DNA from: Kosakonia sp. BYX6
Lineage (GTDB): Bacteria > Pseudomonadota > Gammaproteobacteria > Enterobacterales > Enterobacteriaceae
DNA: 64,000 nucleotides
Direction: 5' to 3'
NCBI RefSeq assembly: GCF_038449125.1
Contig: NZ_CP151800.1
Location: 4,722,839 to 4,786,838, forward strand
Part shown: positions 13,049 through 21,910 of the stretch, piece after piece
Layout of the letters: each line of letters starts with the position of its first letter
Numbering within the stretch: the first letter of the stretch is position 1
Notes under the pieces: generated by a model
Told to the model about the DNA's origin: nothing
Seen by the model: the letters and a program-made list of their open reading frames with translations, nothing else
Databases searched by the model: none
Made by a program: the position numbers and the translations under genes

Positions 13049-15160
13049 CTAGCGGTTCAAACCTGCCAAAACCGTACCTTCTTCTAATTCCTTCCCTTCG
13101 CTGTTAACGCTCTTGCCTTGAGCAATAAAATAATTCGTCTTATCAATATTCCCGATCACCGCATCGTCATAACGACCCGGTTTACTGCGCACGGATTTAT
13201 TGCCCGTAAACACACCCTGCGTGGATGCATCTCCATACGGGCTTGGGCGAAAAATAAAGTTAAATCGTTGGTTATCCACGGCAATATTGTTCTCAACCAC
13301 CAGCTTGCCAGGGTTGAAGTTGTCGGTGAAACCGTCCAGTTGGTTACCGATCGCTTTACTGTTACGTATCTGATGAGCAACGGGTTGCCCTTCTCCACCC
13401 AGCTTAAAACCGTTGCTGGTATTGTTGCTGGCAATAGAATTCTCGATCACCACAACGCCATTAGCCCCGTCTTCAATCTTATTAAACAAGTCAAAACCGT
13501 CATCGATATTGTCGTGCGCATAACAACGCTCAAGCCGGTTGCCTTCCCCGACGCGCATTTTCACCGCAAAACCATCAGCGTTGATTTTGCCAGCATCTTC
13601 ATTGCCCCAGGATTCCGAGTCGACTACACGGTTGTCGCTGGCCCATAGCGCGCGGCCAATTTTCTCCGGCGAAGAAATTTGAATACCAGTATCGTCATTG
13701 CGCCAGGCAATGACGTTTTCGATCAGGTTATGGCTACCCTGCACGCGCAGACTCTTATCGGTAACTTCGATGCCTTTGATATGCCAGTAACTGGCATCAA
13801 GCAGTAAGCCGTGAATAACCGCTTTGCCATCGGCTTGCAGGGTTTTGCGGTTGTTTTGTAGGCCGCTGGCGGTGAGAGGAATCTCGGTATACGCATAATC
13901 GCCTGCTTGCAGGATGATTTTGCCGCCTGGAGGCAGCAAACGAATGGCGGTGGGTAAATCTACTGGCGATGCGGCGGTTCCGGCCCCCTCGGCGTTTCCT
14001 TGTGGCGAAACCATTAATGTCGAGGCGGTGATTGCGGAAATCTTCTCAACCTTTATCTGCTGATTTATCGTCGCGCCGCCGCTGGTGGGAATAAATGTCA
14101 GCGCGAAAGTTGCGCTTTGCGTAAGCGTTGTAGGGACGGCATACATCTCGCCAGCTTTGACCGGTTTTTCATTACCGATCACCACTTCATCTTGCCGAAC
14201 GCTGAACATGCCGTCATCGTTCGCGCGCGCCTGAAAGGTGTATTGTTCACTGCTGCTCTGCGCGGGAGACGCCATTTGCACCAGCACGGGTAATGGCTCG
14301 GCCTGCCAGGGTTTTGACGCAACAGTGTGCGCCACCGACGTGGTTAGCGAGGCATCGGTGACGGTGATTTTTGCATTTCGCGACGCGAAGAACCCGACGT
14401 AGTAATGGTCGTTATTCTGTACCGAGATAAGATCCGCGCGCGGAACGCTGTGGCTAACCCATTGATCACTTCCCGCAGGCGCCCACGCGCTGATAAAACC
14501 GTCGTCGGTTCGTGTAAGCCTTAAGCGAAAAGTCGGCGTCTGGCGAAGATCCACCTCCTCCTGATAGCTCTTTTTCACGATTGCCGCGCCCGCGTTACCC
14601 CACGGCTGGCTGATCCCTTCCCGGCTGATGGCCTGCATCTTTACGCGAAAGTTATCCTTTTTATCCTGCGTCATGATGGCGTTCATCACCATATTCGACG
14701 CGGCGGGAAACTCTTCGTAACCTGCTTTTAGCGGCTGCTGGCGCGGGGGACCAAGCACATCGCGCACCAACAGGCCTGCGCCCTCTTGCGCGGCGGGTTT
14801 TGCGCCGTTTTCCGGGCCGAATTGCTCAACAGTGATAGTGGCCTGTAAGACAAAATTTTTATCGTGCGGAAGCGTGGTATAGAAAAAGGTCAGGCCATCA
14901 TGGGAGTTAGCGATTTTTCCGCCGCGGCTTTCGAGAGTAATCGGCTTTGAAAGATCGACTTCATCCGCAGGCGTCAGTTTTTTGCCGTCGATGGTAACAT
15001 CATTGACACCAATCTTTTCCGGCAGCACGTTGGACGAGAAATTGACGTCGGTAGATTGCCCAAACGCAATGGCTTTCCAGACTGCGGCCGGTTCAGCCAG
15101 TGTCGAGGTGGAGATAAGCGAACTGCACACAGCAAGAGCCAGAGGTATTTTATAATTCAT
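13049..15160 (-). CDS. Secreted pectate (exo)lyase, polysaccharide lyase family 9, PelX-like
   Basis: Predicted to cleave polygalacturonate by beta-elimination. The 703 residues begin with a Sec signal peptide (cleavage likely after Ala22, TSTLA|EPAA), then an N-terminal beta-sandwich region (about 25-380) and a right-handed parallel beta-helix (about 390-680). Asp529 in ADGFAVK, and Asp553, Asp554 and Asp557 in DNIDDGFDLF, reproduce exactly the 24/25/28 spacing of the calcium ligands I recall for Dickeya PelL (209, 233, 234, 237). Lys586 in NGFKLGG is the best candidate for the catalytic base. The domain layout is that of Dickeya PelX, a periplasmic exopolygalacturonate lyase. E. coli has no gene here. 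Two KdgR-like boxes lie upstream, in keeping with a pectin-catabolism gene. The substrate is inferred. Confidence 0.85.
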   Translation of the reverse strand: MNYKIPLALAVCSSLISTSTLAEPAAVWKAIAFGQSTDVNFSSNVLPEKIGVNDVTIDGKKLTPADEVDLSKPITLESRGGKIANSHDGLTFFYTTLPHDKNFVLQATITVEQFGPENGAKPAAQEGAGLLVRDVLGPPRQQPLKAGYEEFPAASNMVMNAIMTQDKKDNFRVKMQAISREGISQPWGNAGAAIVKKSYQEEVDLRQTPTFRLRLTRTDDGFISAWAPAGSDQWVSHSVPRADLISVQNNDHYYVGFFASRNAKITVTDASLTTSVAHTVASKPWQAEPLPVLVQMASPAQSSSEQYTFQARANDDGMFSVRQDEVVIGNEKPVKAGEMYAVPTTLTQSATFALTFIPTSGGATINQQIKVEKISAITASTLMVSPQGNAEGAGTAASPVDLPTAIRLLPPGGKIILQAGDYAYTEIPLTASGLQNNRKTLQADGKAVIHGLLLDASYWHIKGIEVTDKSLRVQGSHNLIENVIAWRNDDTGIQISSPEKIGRALWASDNRVVDSESWGNEDAGKINADGFAVKMRVGEGNRLERCYAHDNIDDGFDLFNKIEDGANGVVVIENSIASNNTSNGFKLGGEGQPVAHQIRNSKAIGNQLDGFTDNFNPGKLVVENNIAVDNQRFNFIFRPSPYGDASTQGVFTGNKSVRSKPGRYDDAVIGNIDKTNYFIAQGKSVNSEGKELEEGTVLAGLNR

Positions 15161-15203
15161 TTTATTCTCCTGATTAATAATTGCCGGTCATTATCATCAA
15201 GAT

Positions 15204-15216
15204 GAAACACTGTTTC
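15204..15216. promoter_or_regulatory. KdgR-like operator, proximal
   Basis: GAAAC-ACT-GTTTC, a perfect 5-3-5 palindrome with A-N-T in the spacer, embedded in ATGAAACACTGTTTCTTT. This is the core of the enteric KdgR box. It lies 44 bp upstream of the lyase start codon. KdgR releases DNA on binding 2-keto-3-deoxygluconate, a pectin breakdown product. Confidence 0.75.
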
Positions 15217-15245
15217 TTTTTTGTAGCTCACACTCTTTAATGACT

Positions 15246-15258
15246 AAAACAGTGTTTT
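15246..15258. promoter_or_regulatory. KdgR-like operator, distal
   Basis: AAAAC-AGT-GTTTT, the same 5-3-5 architecture, centred 42 bp (four helical turns) further from the gene than the proximal box. The match is a little weaker at the outer positions. Phased duplicate boxes suggest cooperative binding. Confidence 0.55.
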
Positions 15259-15504
15259 GTTTTTAAGCGATCTTTATTCAGGAAGAAAAAAAACGCCTAA
15301 CTCATTGTATGTATGAGCCGCAGGCTAAAATGACGCTACTTTTCAGCGGCAAACTGATTTACTCTGCCCGCAAAACTACCGTCAAATGGGCTGTAACAGG
15401 GGATGTTGAGCATTTCACCAGCAGTCCATTTCATGCTACAAAATATGTAGTATTTTCAAAATGAAAGAGGTTAACTTCTTTCCCAAATGATAGTCAGGAC
15501 GCTT
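15259..15504. other. Intergenic region upstream of glmU
   Basis: No gene seen. It must contain the glmUS promoter. An AT-rich symmetric stretch GTATTTTCAAAATGAAAG near 15450-15468 resembles a NagC site, which controls glmUS in E. coli, but the match is loose. Most of the rest is featureless. Confidence 0.4.
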
Positions 15505-16875
15505 ATGTTGAACGCAAATTTGAGTGTGGTGATCCTTGCTGCTGGCAAAGGCACACGCATGTATTCCGATCTGCCCAAAGTGCTGCATACCCTTGCAGGA
15601 AAATCGATGGTTCAGCATGTCATTGATGCCGCTAATAATCTTGGTGCCGATCACGTTCATCTGGTTTATGGTCACGGCGGCGAACTGCTCAAACAGCGCC
15701 TTACTGACGATAAACTCAACTGGGTGCTGCAAGCTGAACAACTCGGCACCGGTCACGCCATGCAACAGGCCGCGCCATTTTTCGCAGACGACGAAGACAT
15801 TTTAATGCTCTATGGCGATGTCCCGCTGATCTCAGTCGAGACCCTCCAGCGCCTGCGCGATGCGAAACCGCAGGGCGGCATTGGCCTTCTCACCGTTAAA
15901 CTCGACGATCCCACCGGTTATGGTCGCATCACGCGCGAAAATGGCGTGGTGACGGGTATTGTCGAACAGAAAGATGCCAGCGAAGCCGAGCGCCTGATTA
16001 ATGAGATCAATACCGGCATTTTGGTCGCCAATGGCGGCGATCTGAAACGCTGGCTCAGCAAACTCACCAATAATAATGCCCAGGGTGAATACTACATCAC
16101 GGACATCATCAGCCTGGCGTATCAAGAAGGACGTGAAATCACCGCCGTGCATCCGCAGCGCTTAAGCGAAGTGGAAGGGGTTAACAACCGCCTGCAACTG
16201 TCACGTCTTGAACGCGCTTATCAGTCTGAGCACGCTGAAAAATTGCTGCTGGCTGGCGTTATGCTGCGCGATCCTGCTCGTTTCGATCTGCGCGGTACGC
16301 TGACCCACGGGCGAGATGTGGAGATCGATGCTAACGTAATTATCGAAGGCAACGTCAAACTCGGCGATCGCGTGAAGATTGGCGCGGGTTGCATCCTGAA
16401 AAATACCGTGATTGGTGACGATTGTGAAATCAGCCCGTACAGCGTGGTAGAAGATGCGCGCCTGGACGCCGATTGCACCGTCGGGCCGTTCGCGCGTTTG
16501 CGCCCCGGCGCAGAGCTGCTGGCTGGCGCGCACGTGGGCAACTTCGTTGAAATGAAAAAAGCGCGTCTGGGTAAAGGCTCCAAAGCCGGTCATCTGACTT
16601 ACCTGGGCGATGCGGAAATCGGCGACAACGTAAATGTCGGCGCAGGTGTGATTACGTGCAATTACGATGGCGCAAACAAATTTAAAACCATCATCGGCGA
16701 TGATGTTTTCGTTGGCTCCGATACGCAATTGGTGGCGCCGGTTACTGTGGCAAAAGGCGCAACTATCGCCGCCGGTACCACTGTTACGCGCGATGTCGCT
16801 GAAAATGAACTGGTGTTAAGCCGTGTACCGCAGGTTAACAAACAGGGCTGGCAGCGTCCGGTGAAGAAAAAGTAA
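15505..16875 (+). CDS. glmU: Bifunctional GlmU: glucosamine-1-phosphate acetyltransferase / GlcNAc-1-P uridylyltransferase
   Basis: Makes UDP-N-acetylglucosamine, the precursor of peptidoglycan and lipid A, in two steps. The start at 15505 ([10 protein letters not shown]) gives 456 residues as in E. coli; the upstream ATG at 15487 would add six residues. The N-terminal uridylyltransferase domain (1-229) carries LAAGKGTRM at 11-19. The C-terminal left-handed beta-helix acetyltransferase domain (about 250-456) shows repeated hexapeptides and the acetyl-CoA site segment [16 protein letters not shown]. Confidence 0.98.
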   Translation: MLNANLSVVILAAGKGTRMYSDLPKVLHTLAGKSMVQHVIDAANNLGADHVHLVYGHGGELLKQRLTDDKLNWVLQAEQLGTGHAMQQAAPFFADDEDILMLYGDVPLISVETLQRLRDAKPQGGIGLLTVKLDDPTGYGRITRENGVVTGIVEQKDASEAERLINEINTGILVANGGDLKRWLSKLTNNNAQGEYYITDIISLAYQEGREITAVHPQRLSEVEGVNNRLQLSRLERAYQSEHAEKLLLAGVMLRDPARFDLRGTLTHGRDVEIDANVIIEGNVKLGDRVKIGAGCILKNTVIGDDCEISPYSVVEDARLDADCTVGPFARLRPGAELLAGAHVGNFVEMKKARLGKGSKAGHLTYLGDAEIGDNVNVGAGVITCNYDGANKFKTIIGDDVFVGSDTQLVAPVTVAKGATIAAGTTVTRDVAENELVLSRVPQVNKQGWQRPVKKK

Positions 16876-16880
16876 TTCGA

Positions 16881-16912
16881 TGTAGGCCGGATAAGCGTAG
16901 CGCCATCCGGCA
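16881..16912. repeat. REP element between glmU and glmS
   Basis: TGTAGGCCGGATAAGCGTAG followed by CGCCATCCGGCA is the classic enteric REP palindrome. It sits in the glmUS transcript, where E. coli RNase E cuts between the two cistrons. Confidence 0.85.
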
Positions 16913-17148
16913 ATCAAAGCGCCATTCAGTAACAATTTAGGGATGAGAGGAAAGATAATTCCTCCGCCCGCAAAGCAGTACCTATAAAAATAACCCCACT
17001 CTCTACAAGGCTCGGGGCGTCCGATATTCGGACACTTACACGAAATAATTCGTGTTGCAGGAAAGCTAACGCACCTGCGGCGCGAAGAATGAAGTGTAAA
17101 CAGGTTGGTGACAACACATGGCATAACGCCAAAATCGGAATCAAAAAT
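16913..17148 (+). promoter_or_regulatory. glmS leader
   Basis: The 236 bases before glmS contain a CGTCCGATATTCGGAC hairpin (about 17017-17032) and other weak structures. In E. coli the small RNA GlmZ pairs with this leader and exposes the glmS ribosome-binding site when glucosamine-6-phosphate is low. I cannot confirm the pairing by eye; the role is inferred from the family. No glmS ribozyme core is seen. Confidence 0.45.
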
Positions 17149-18978
17149 ATGTGTGGAATTGTAGGCGCAGTCGCGCAGCGTGATGTAGCAGAAATTCTTC
17201 TCGAAGGTTTACGTCGTCTCGAATACCGCGGATATGACTCTGCCGGTCTGGCCGTCGTCGACAGCGAAGGTCGCATGACCCGTCTGCGCCGCCTCGGCAA
17301 AGTGCAGATGCTTTCTCAGGCGGCGGAAGACCACCCGCTGCATGGCGGCACCGGTATCGCGCACACGCGTTGGGCAACGCACGGCGAACCGTCAGAAGGA
17401 AACGCGCATCCGCATGTTTCTGAACATATCGTCGTTGTCCACAACGGCATCATTGAAAACCATGAACCGCTGCGCGAAGAGTTAAAAGCGCGCGGCTATG
17501 TGTTCGTCTCTGAAACAGACACTGAAGTTATCGCGCACCTGGTGCACTGGGAGCTGGAACAGGGCGGTACGCTGCGTGAAGCGGTACTGCGTGCTATTCC
17601 GCAATTACGTGGCGCTTACGGCACCGTGATTATGGATACCCGCGATCCCGGCACGCTGCTGGCTGCGCGCTCCGGTAGCCCGCTGGTTATCGGTCTTGGT
17701 ATGGGCGAAAACTTTATCGCCTCCGATCAGCTGGCGTTACTGCCGGTTACTCGCCGCTTTATCTTCCTTGAAGAAGGGGATATCGCCGAAGTGACCCGCC
17801 GTAGCGTCACGGTGTTTGATAAATCTGGCGCCCAGGTTAAACGCCCGGACATCGAATCCAATCTGCAATACGACGCCGGTGATAAAGGTATTTATCGCCA
17901 CTACATGCAGAAAGAGATCTACGAGCAGCCGAACGCCATCAAAAATACCCTGACCGGTCGTATTAGCCACGGCGAAGTGGATCTCAGCGAATTGGGGCCG
18001 AACGCCAATGAAATGCTGTCGAAAGTCGAGCATATTCAAATCGTGGCCTGCGGGACCTCTTACAACTCCGGTATGGTTTCCCGTTACTGGTTTGAAGCGC
18101 TGGCTGGTGTGCCGTGTGATGTGGAAATCGCCTCTGAATTCCGCTATCGCAAATCCGCTGTGCGTCGCAACAGCCTGATGATCACGCTGTCGCAATCCGG
18201 TGAAACGGCAGATACGCTGGCGGCTCTGCGCTTGTCAAAAGAGCTGGGTTACCTGGGATCGCTGGCGATTTGTAACGTGCCGGGTTCCTCGCTGGTGCGT
18301 GAATCCGATCTGGCGATGATGACCAATGCCGGTACCGAAATCGGTGTCGCCTCGACCAAAGCGTTTACCACACAGTTAACCGTGTTGCTGATGCTGGTGG
18401 CGAAACTGAGCCGCCTGAAAGGTCTGGACGCGGCTATCGAACATGACATCGTGCAGGGTTTGCAGGCGCTGCCAAGCCGTATCGAGCAGATGCTGTCACA
18501 GGATAAACGCATTGAAGCGCTGGCAGAGGACTTCTCTGACAAGCATCACGCGCTGTTCCTCGGTCGCGGCGATCAGTATCCGATTGCGCTGGAAGGCGCG
18601 CTGAAACTGAAAGAGATCTCCTATATCCACGCTGAAGCCTACGCGGCCGGTGAGCTGAAACATGGCCCGCTGGCGCTGATCGATGCGGATATGCCGGTTA
18701 TCGTTGTTGCGCCAAACAACGAACTGCTGGAAAAACTGAAATCGAACATTGAAGAAGTCCGCGCCCGTGGCGGCGTGCTGTATGTCTTCGCCGATCAGGA
18801 TGCCGGTTTCACCAGCAGCGACAATATGCACATCATCGAGATGCCGCATGTAGAAGAAGTCATTGCACCTATTTTTTACACCGTGCCGCTGCAACTGCTG
18901 GCTTACCACGTTGCGCTGATCAAAGGCACCGACGTTGACCAGCCGCGTAACCTGGCGAAATCGGTGACCGTGGAATAA
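17149..18978 (+). CDS. glmS: Glucosamine-6-phosphate synthase
   Basis: Converts fructose-6-phosphate and glutamine to glucosamine-6-phosphate, the first committed step of amino-sugar synthesis. The ATG at 17149 gives 609 residues beginning MCGIVGAV, so the N-terminal nucleophile Cys is exposed after Met removal; an upstream in-frame ATG at 17089 is within the leader. The Ntn glutaminase domain (1-240) is followed by two SIS sugar-isomerase domains (about 250-600) and the conserved C-terminus LAKSVTVE. The last 36 bases are the conserved attTn7 recognition sequence. Confidence 0.98.
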   Translation: MCGIVGAVAQRDVAEILLEGLRRLEYRGYDSAGLAVVDSEGRMTRLRRLGKVQMLSQAAEDHPLHGGTGIAHTRWATHGEPSEGNAHPHVSEHIVVVHNGIIENHEPLREELKARGYVFVSETDTEVIAHLVHWELEQGGTLREAVLRAIPQLRGAYGTVIMDTRDPGTLLAARSGSPLVIGLGMGENFIASDQLALLPVTRRFIFLEEGDIAEVTRRSVTVFDKSGAQVKRPDIESNLQYDAGDKGIYRHYMQKEIYEQPNAIKNTLTGRISHGEVDLSELGPNANEMLSKVEHIQIVACGTSYNSGMVSRYWFEALAGVPCDVEIASEFRYRKSAVRRNSLMITLSQSGETADTLAALRLSKELGYLGSLAICNVPGSSLVRESDLAMMTNAGTEIGVASTKAFTTQLTVLLMLVAKLSRLKGLDAAIEHDIVQGLQALPSRIEQMLSQDKRIEALAEDFSDKHHALFLGRGDQYPIALEGALKLKEISYIHAEAYAAGELKHGPLALIDADMPVIVVAPNNELLEKLKSNIEEVRARGGVLYVFADQDAGFTSSDNMHIIEMPHVEEVIAPIFYTVPLQLLAYHVALIKGTDVDQPRNLAKSVTVE

Positions 18979-19005
18979 GTTTTCACTGGCACGATAACGC
19001 TTAAA
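18943..19005 (+). other. attTn7-type locus at the 3' end of glmS
   Basis: TnsD of Tn7-like elements recognises the end of glmS and directs insertion about 25 bp past the stop codon (here near 19003). The coding end is fully conserved. The secretion island begins just after the glmS terminator, close to this point, but no Tn7 terminal repeats or tns genes are visible. Confidence 0.6.
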
Positions 19006-19016
19006 ACGTAGCCCAC

Positions 19017-19058
19017 AAAAATCCGGTAATACCTTCAACAGGTGTACCGGATTTTTTT
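19017..19058 (+). terminator. glmS terminator
   Basis: AAAATCCGGTA (about 19018-19028) pairs with TACCGGATTTTTTT (19045-19058) around a 16-base loop, with a long T-run. It closes the core glmUS unit and marks the left border of the island. Confidence 0.88.
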
Positions 19059-19183
19059 ATGCCCCCGCCCAAATGCCTTGCACGGCTCAGTTCAATACCT
19101 GATGGTTCGCCGGTTTTCCGCCCCTGATAATTCCCCCATCGCCCCTTATATCCGTTAAAGGGGGCACGCAAAGGGGAGACATC

Positions 19184-19399
19184 ATGGATGTTGATCAACT
19201 GGTAAATAGACTCTCCAGCCTGGCGCACCAGGCGGGGGACGCCATTAACGACAAGATGAGCGGCAACGATTTGAACAATCCCGAAGCGATGCTTCAGGCG
19301 CAATTTGCCGTGCAACAGTACTCCACGTTTATCAATTACGAGAGTGCGATGATCAAAACCATAAAGGACATGCTCAGTGGAATCATTGCCAAAATCTGA
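19184..19399 (+). CDS. ssaG: T3SS needle subunit SsaG (SctF)
   Basis: Polymerises into the extracellular needle. The 71 residues match Salmonella SsaG almost position for position as I recall it (MDVDQLVNRLSSLAHQAGDA; ending IKDMLSGIIAKI), with the helix-turn-helix hairpin typical of needle proteins. An AAGGGGAG ribosome-binding site precedes ATG. It is the first gene of the ssaG-U block; a distinct promoter could not be identified in the 125 bp upstream. Confidence 0.96.
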   Translation: MDVDQLVNRLSSLAHQAGDAINDKMSGNDLNNPEAMLQAQFAVQQYSTFINYESAMIKTIKDMLSGIIAKI

Positions 19400-19667
19400 C
19401 GGCCTCAGCGACGCAGAACGCCGCCTGTTGCTGGAAGTCATGTTCGCCGGGCTTAACCACAATTTGCGCGCTCAGGTGCAGGCCATGCTGCCAGCGCTGC
19501 CGTGTATTGTCCCGGATCAAAAATTACAGGCGCTGTGTCTGGCTTTACTGCTGGCAGGGCTCAATGAGCCGCGAAAAGCAGGCCAAATCCTAGAGCGGGT
19601 TGATCTTCCCGAAGCGAAAGCATTGCGCCCCTTTTTCCCGTACCCAAGGGGAGGAACCCAGCAATGA
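19377..19667 (+). CDS. ssaH: T3SS needle co-chaperone SsaH (EscG/YscG family)
   Basis: Matches SsaH, the TPR-like partner that with SsaE keeps the needle subunit soluble in the cytoplasm. A GTG start at 19377 (AAGGA eight bases upstream) gives 96 residues and overlaps ssaG by 23 bp; the alternative ATG at 19440 gives 75 residues starting MFAGLNHNLRAQV but has its GGAAG only two bases away. The core VPDQKLQALCLALLLAGLNE fits the family. Its partner SsaE is at 47187, in the other block. Confidence 0.85.
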   Translation: MESLPKSDGLSDAERRLLLEVMFAGLNHNLRAQVQAMLPALPCIVPDQKLQALCLALLLAGLNEPRKAGQILERVDLPEAKALRPFFPYPRGGTQQ

Positions 19668-19915
19668 ACATCATCAATCATCGATCACTCCCCATCGACC
19701 GGATGCTGACAGTGCCTGATGAACCCCCAACGCAACAGCAAGCGGATCGCTTCTCTGCGCTTTTACAGGCTGATTTGCCGTCTGGCGCAGTATCTCCACA
19801 AGAGATGCTCACCCGGCAACTTAACACGGTGGGATTAACGGTGGGGGTCGATCTCTGCGCCAAGCTGACGGGCTCCGTATCGCAATCGATCAATAAGCTG
19901 GTGAACATGACATGA
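19664..19915 (+). CDS. ssaI: T3SS inner rod SsaI (SctI)
   Basis: An 83-residue protein in the position of SsaI, the inner-rod or needle-adapter subunit in the basal body. The C-terminal amphipathic helix (TGSVSQSINKLVNMT) is the conserved part of SctI proteins. ATG at 19664 overlaps the ssaH stop by four bases and its own end overlaps ssaJ by four, so the block is translationally coupled. Confidence 0.88.
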   Translation: MNIINHRSLPIDRMLTVPDEPPTQQQADRFSALLQADLPSGAVSPQEMLTRQLNTVGLTVGVDLCAKLTGSVSQSINKLVNMT

Positions 19916-20661
19916 AGTGGATACGCAGAATGTGCCTGGCCTGCCTGGTGATGTTGCTCACGGCATGCCGTGTGGGGCTTTATCACTCGCTGCAAGAGGA
20001 GGAAGCCAATCAGATGCTGGCCATCCTGATGCAGCACCATATCGATGCGGATAAACAGCAGGAAGAAGGCGGCGTGACGTTAAACGTCGAGCAATCCCAG
20101 TTTATCAATGCCGAAGAGTTACTCAGGCTTAACGGCTTTCCACGGCGGAAATTCATCACGGCCGACACCATGTTTCCGCCCAATCAACTGGTGGTATCGC
20201 CACTGGAGGAACAGCAGAAAATCAGCTTTTTGAAAGAACAGCGCATCGCCGGAATGCTCAGCCAGATGGATGGCGTCGTCAATGCCACCGTCACGATTGC
20301 GCTGCTGCCGACAGACGGCGAAAGCAGCGCCAGCCCAACGTCCGTTGCGGTGTTTATCAAATATTCACCGCAGGTGAACTTAGAGGCGTTTCGCACGAAC
20401 ATTAAGGAATTGATTGAAAAATCGATTCCAGGGCTTGAGTACAGCCAAATCAGTATTCTGATGCAACCAGCTGAATTAAGGATGCTGGCCGATTTGACCG
20501 ATCTTCAAAGCCTCACAACGCCGGGTGTCATGAACACGGATAACAGGAAGGTGATGCAATGGCTAACCCGATACTCTCGTTGGTTAACGTTAATGCTGTT
20601 GTGTCTGGTGAGCCTGACGGCTCTGCTGACGTTCCACCACTGGCGCAAACACCGGCACTAA
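19912..20661 (+). CDS. ssaJ: T3SS inner-membrane ring lipoprotein SsaJ (SctJ)
   Basis: A YscJ/FliF-type protein of 249 residues forming the inner ring of the basal body. The signal peptide ends in the lipobox LTAC with Cys19 as the lipidation site. Two ring-building motif regions (about 20-75 and 100-190) follow, including the conserved LLRLNGFPRRKF and SVAVFIKYSP segments, then a C-terminal transmembrane helix (about 217-240). It aligns well with Salmonella SsaJ. Confidence 0.95.
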   Translation: MKWIRRMCLACLVMLLTACRVGLYHSLQEEEANQMLAILMQHHIDADKQQEEGGVTLNVEQSQFINAEELLRLNGFPRRKFITADTMFPPNQLVVSPLEEQQKISFLKEQRIAGMLSQMDGVVNATVTIALLPTDGESSASPTSVAVFIKYSPQVNLEAFRTNIKELIEKSIPGLEYSQISILMQPAELRMLADLTDLQSLTTPGVMNTDNRKVMQWLTRYSRWLTLMLLCLVSLTALLTFHHWRKHRH

Positions 20662-21227
20662 CCCGGCCGAACCCGCGCGTGCTGCAACTCTATCGGTATA
20701 TGTGGCAGCCCGCGCGTTATGCATCGCGGGAATGGCTGCACCTGTTGGGCTTTCATCCGCCTGATGGCTGGCATTATGGAGACAATCCGGCGCGGGATCG
20801 CGCCCTTGACCAGGCCTTGCGCGCCCGCTTGAAGCCGGTTGCCATTACTGGTTGTTTGAATGACCGGCAGCAGCGGCTGGCTAGCCTGGCGCCTCGTATG
20901 GTGACGTATGCGCTGGGGCTGGGATTAATGCCCCTCGCTTGCAGTGATTACTTTATGTTGCCTGATTACCGGCAAGCACTGCTCAAGTGGTTCACTGACG
21001 ATGAAATCTGGCGTTTGTACGGCTGGCTTGGGCACACAAGCAACACGCGGCTCTCTGTGCAGGCAATGTCAACGACAGCAATAAACATCGGCACCCTGGC
21101 TTTACACCGGGCGGCGCGACACAACCCGGTTTTACACGCGTTGTTAATCCTGTTGCCGCCACCCCAACGGGCGCTTTGGCCGAAGGTGCCTCAAACCGCG
21201 CTCATGTTTCTGGAGTCTTTACTATGA
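20559..21227 (+). CDS. T3SS sorting-platform protein, SctK-like
   Basis: 222 residues in the place of the unnamed SPI-2 gene between ssaJ and ssaK, which belongs to the SctK/OrgA group linking the cytoplasmic C-ring to the ATPase-stator complex. No signal peptide or membrane helix is seen. The ATG at 20559 has a good AGGAAG eight bases upstream but lies 103 bp inside ssaJ; a GTG near 20679 would avoid the overlap and shorten the protein by about 40 residues. Its stop overlaps the ssaK start (ATGA). Confidence 0.75.
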   Translation: MANPILSLVNVNAVVSGEPDGSADVPPLAQTPALTRPNPRVLQLYRYMWQPARYASREWLHLLGFHPPDGWHYGDNPARDRALDQALRARLKPVAITGCLNDRQQRLASLAPRMVTYALGLGLMPLACSDYFMLPDYRQALLKWFTDDEIWRLYGWLGHTSNTRLSVQAMSTTAINIGTLALHRAARHNPVLHALLILLPPPQRALWPKVPQTALMFLESLL

Positions 21228-21910
21228 GCCTTTCCACCTTACCGCTGCTTGAGCTTGAGACAAACCAGCGGCTTCCCCAGCAAAACGTCATTGAAGCGCA
21301 GTGGTTACAGTCGCAAATCCACCTTGCCCTCGAAAAAGAGCAGGATGAAAAACAGTCCCGCAGCATACTCAACGCAGCCCGGCGAAAGGCGGAGAAAATC
21401 GTGCGTGACAGCGCGTATTCGCAGCTTAAACAGCAGAAAAAATGGGAAGCGGAAAACGCCATCCTGCGCCGAAATATGCTGGAACAAATGGAGTCGGAGT
21501 GGCTGGCAAAGCACGTAAAGCGTTTATGCGAGGAAGAAACGCAGCATCAGCAATGCGTTGATCAGGCGGCAGAGTTCATTCTGAACAGCGTCGAACAAGT
21601 ATTGAGCGCATGGTTCGATCAACAACCGATCGACAGCACCTTATGCCACCGTCTGGCGAAACAGGCGCAGTCGATGGCGCAGGAAGGGGCGCTTCGATTA
21701 CGCATCCATCCTCAGCACCTGGCACTGATGCGTGAACACTTTGGCGATCGGTTCACACTGGTTGAAGACCCGGATTTCGCCCCGGACAGGGCCGAACTCG
21801 CCTCAATGCACTATTCCGTGGAATTTTCACTCAGCGAGCACTTCTGGCAGTTATTGGCCTGGCTTCGCAAAGGTGATGACACAGGAGGCAAGAATGAATG
21901 CCAATCTTAA
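21224..21910 (+). CDS. ssaK: T3SS ATPase stator SsaK (SctL)
   Basis: A 228-residue homologue of SctL/FliH, which tethers the ATPase and regulates it. The N-terminal half (about 35-115) is a charged coiled coil rich in E, K, Q and R; the C-terminal half (about 115-220) forms the ATPase-binding domain. The start at 21224 overlaps the preceding stop (ATGA), with GGAG nine bases upstream; the longer frame from 21176 is not favoured. It overlaps ssaL by 17 bp. Confidence 0.9.
   Translation: MSLSTLPLLELETNQRLPQQNVIEAQWLQSQIHLALEKEQDEKQSRSILNAARRKAEKIVRDSAYSQLKQQKKWEAENAILRRNMLEQMESEWLAKHVKRLCEEETQHQQCVDQAAEFILNSVEQVLSAWFDQQPIDSTLCHRLAKQAQSMAQEGALRLRIHPQHLALMREHFGDRFTLVEDPDFAPDRAELASMHYSVEFSLSEHFWQLLAWLRKGDDTGGKNECQS

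Noticed and set aside
16913..17148. A glmS ribozyme
   Set aside because: That riboswitch is found in Gram-positive bacteria; no core could be seen, and enterics use GlmY/GlmZ small RNAs instead.
19000..19030. TGTGGGC on the minus strand at 19011-19017, seven bases shared with the Tn7 end sequence
   Set aside because: Only seven bases match, the orientation is opposite to that of a Tn7 right end at glmS, and no repeated TnsB-type sites follow.
19001..19462. 153-codon minus-strand frame across the glmS terminator, ssaG and ssaH
   Set aside because: It runs through a strong terminator and is antisense to well-supported genes; no motif.
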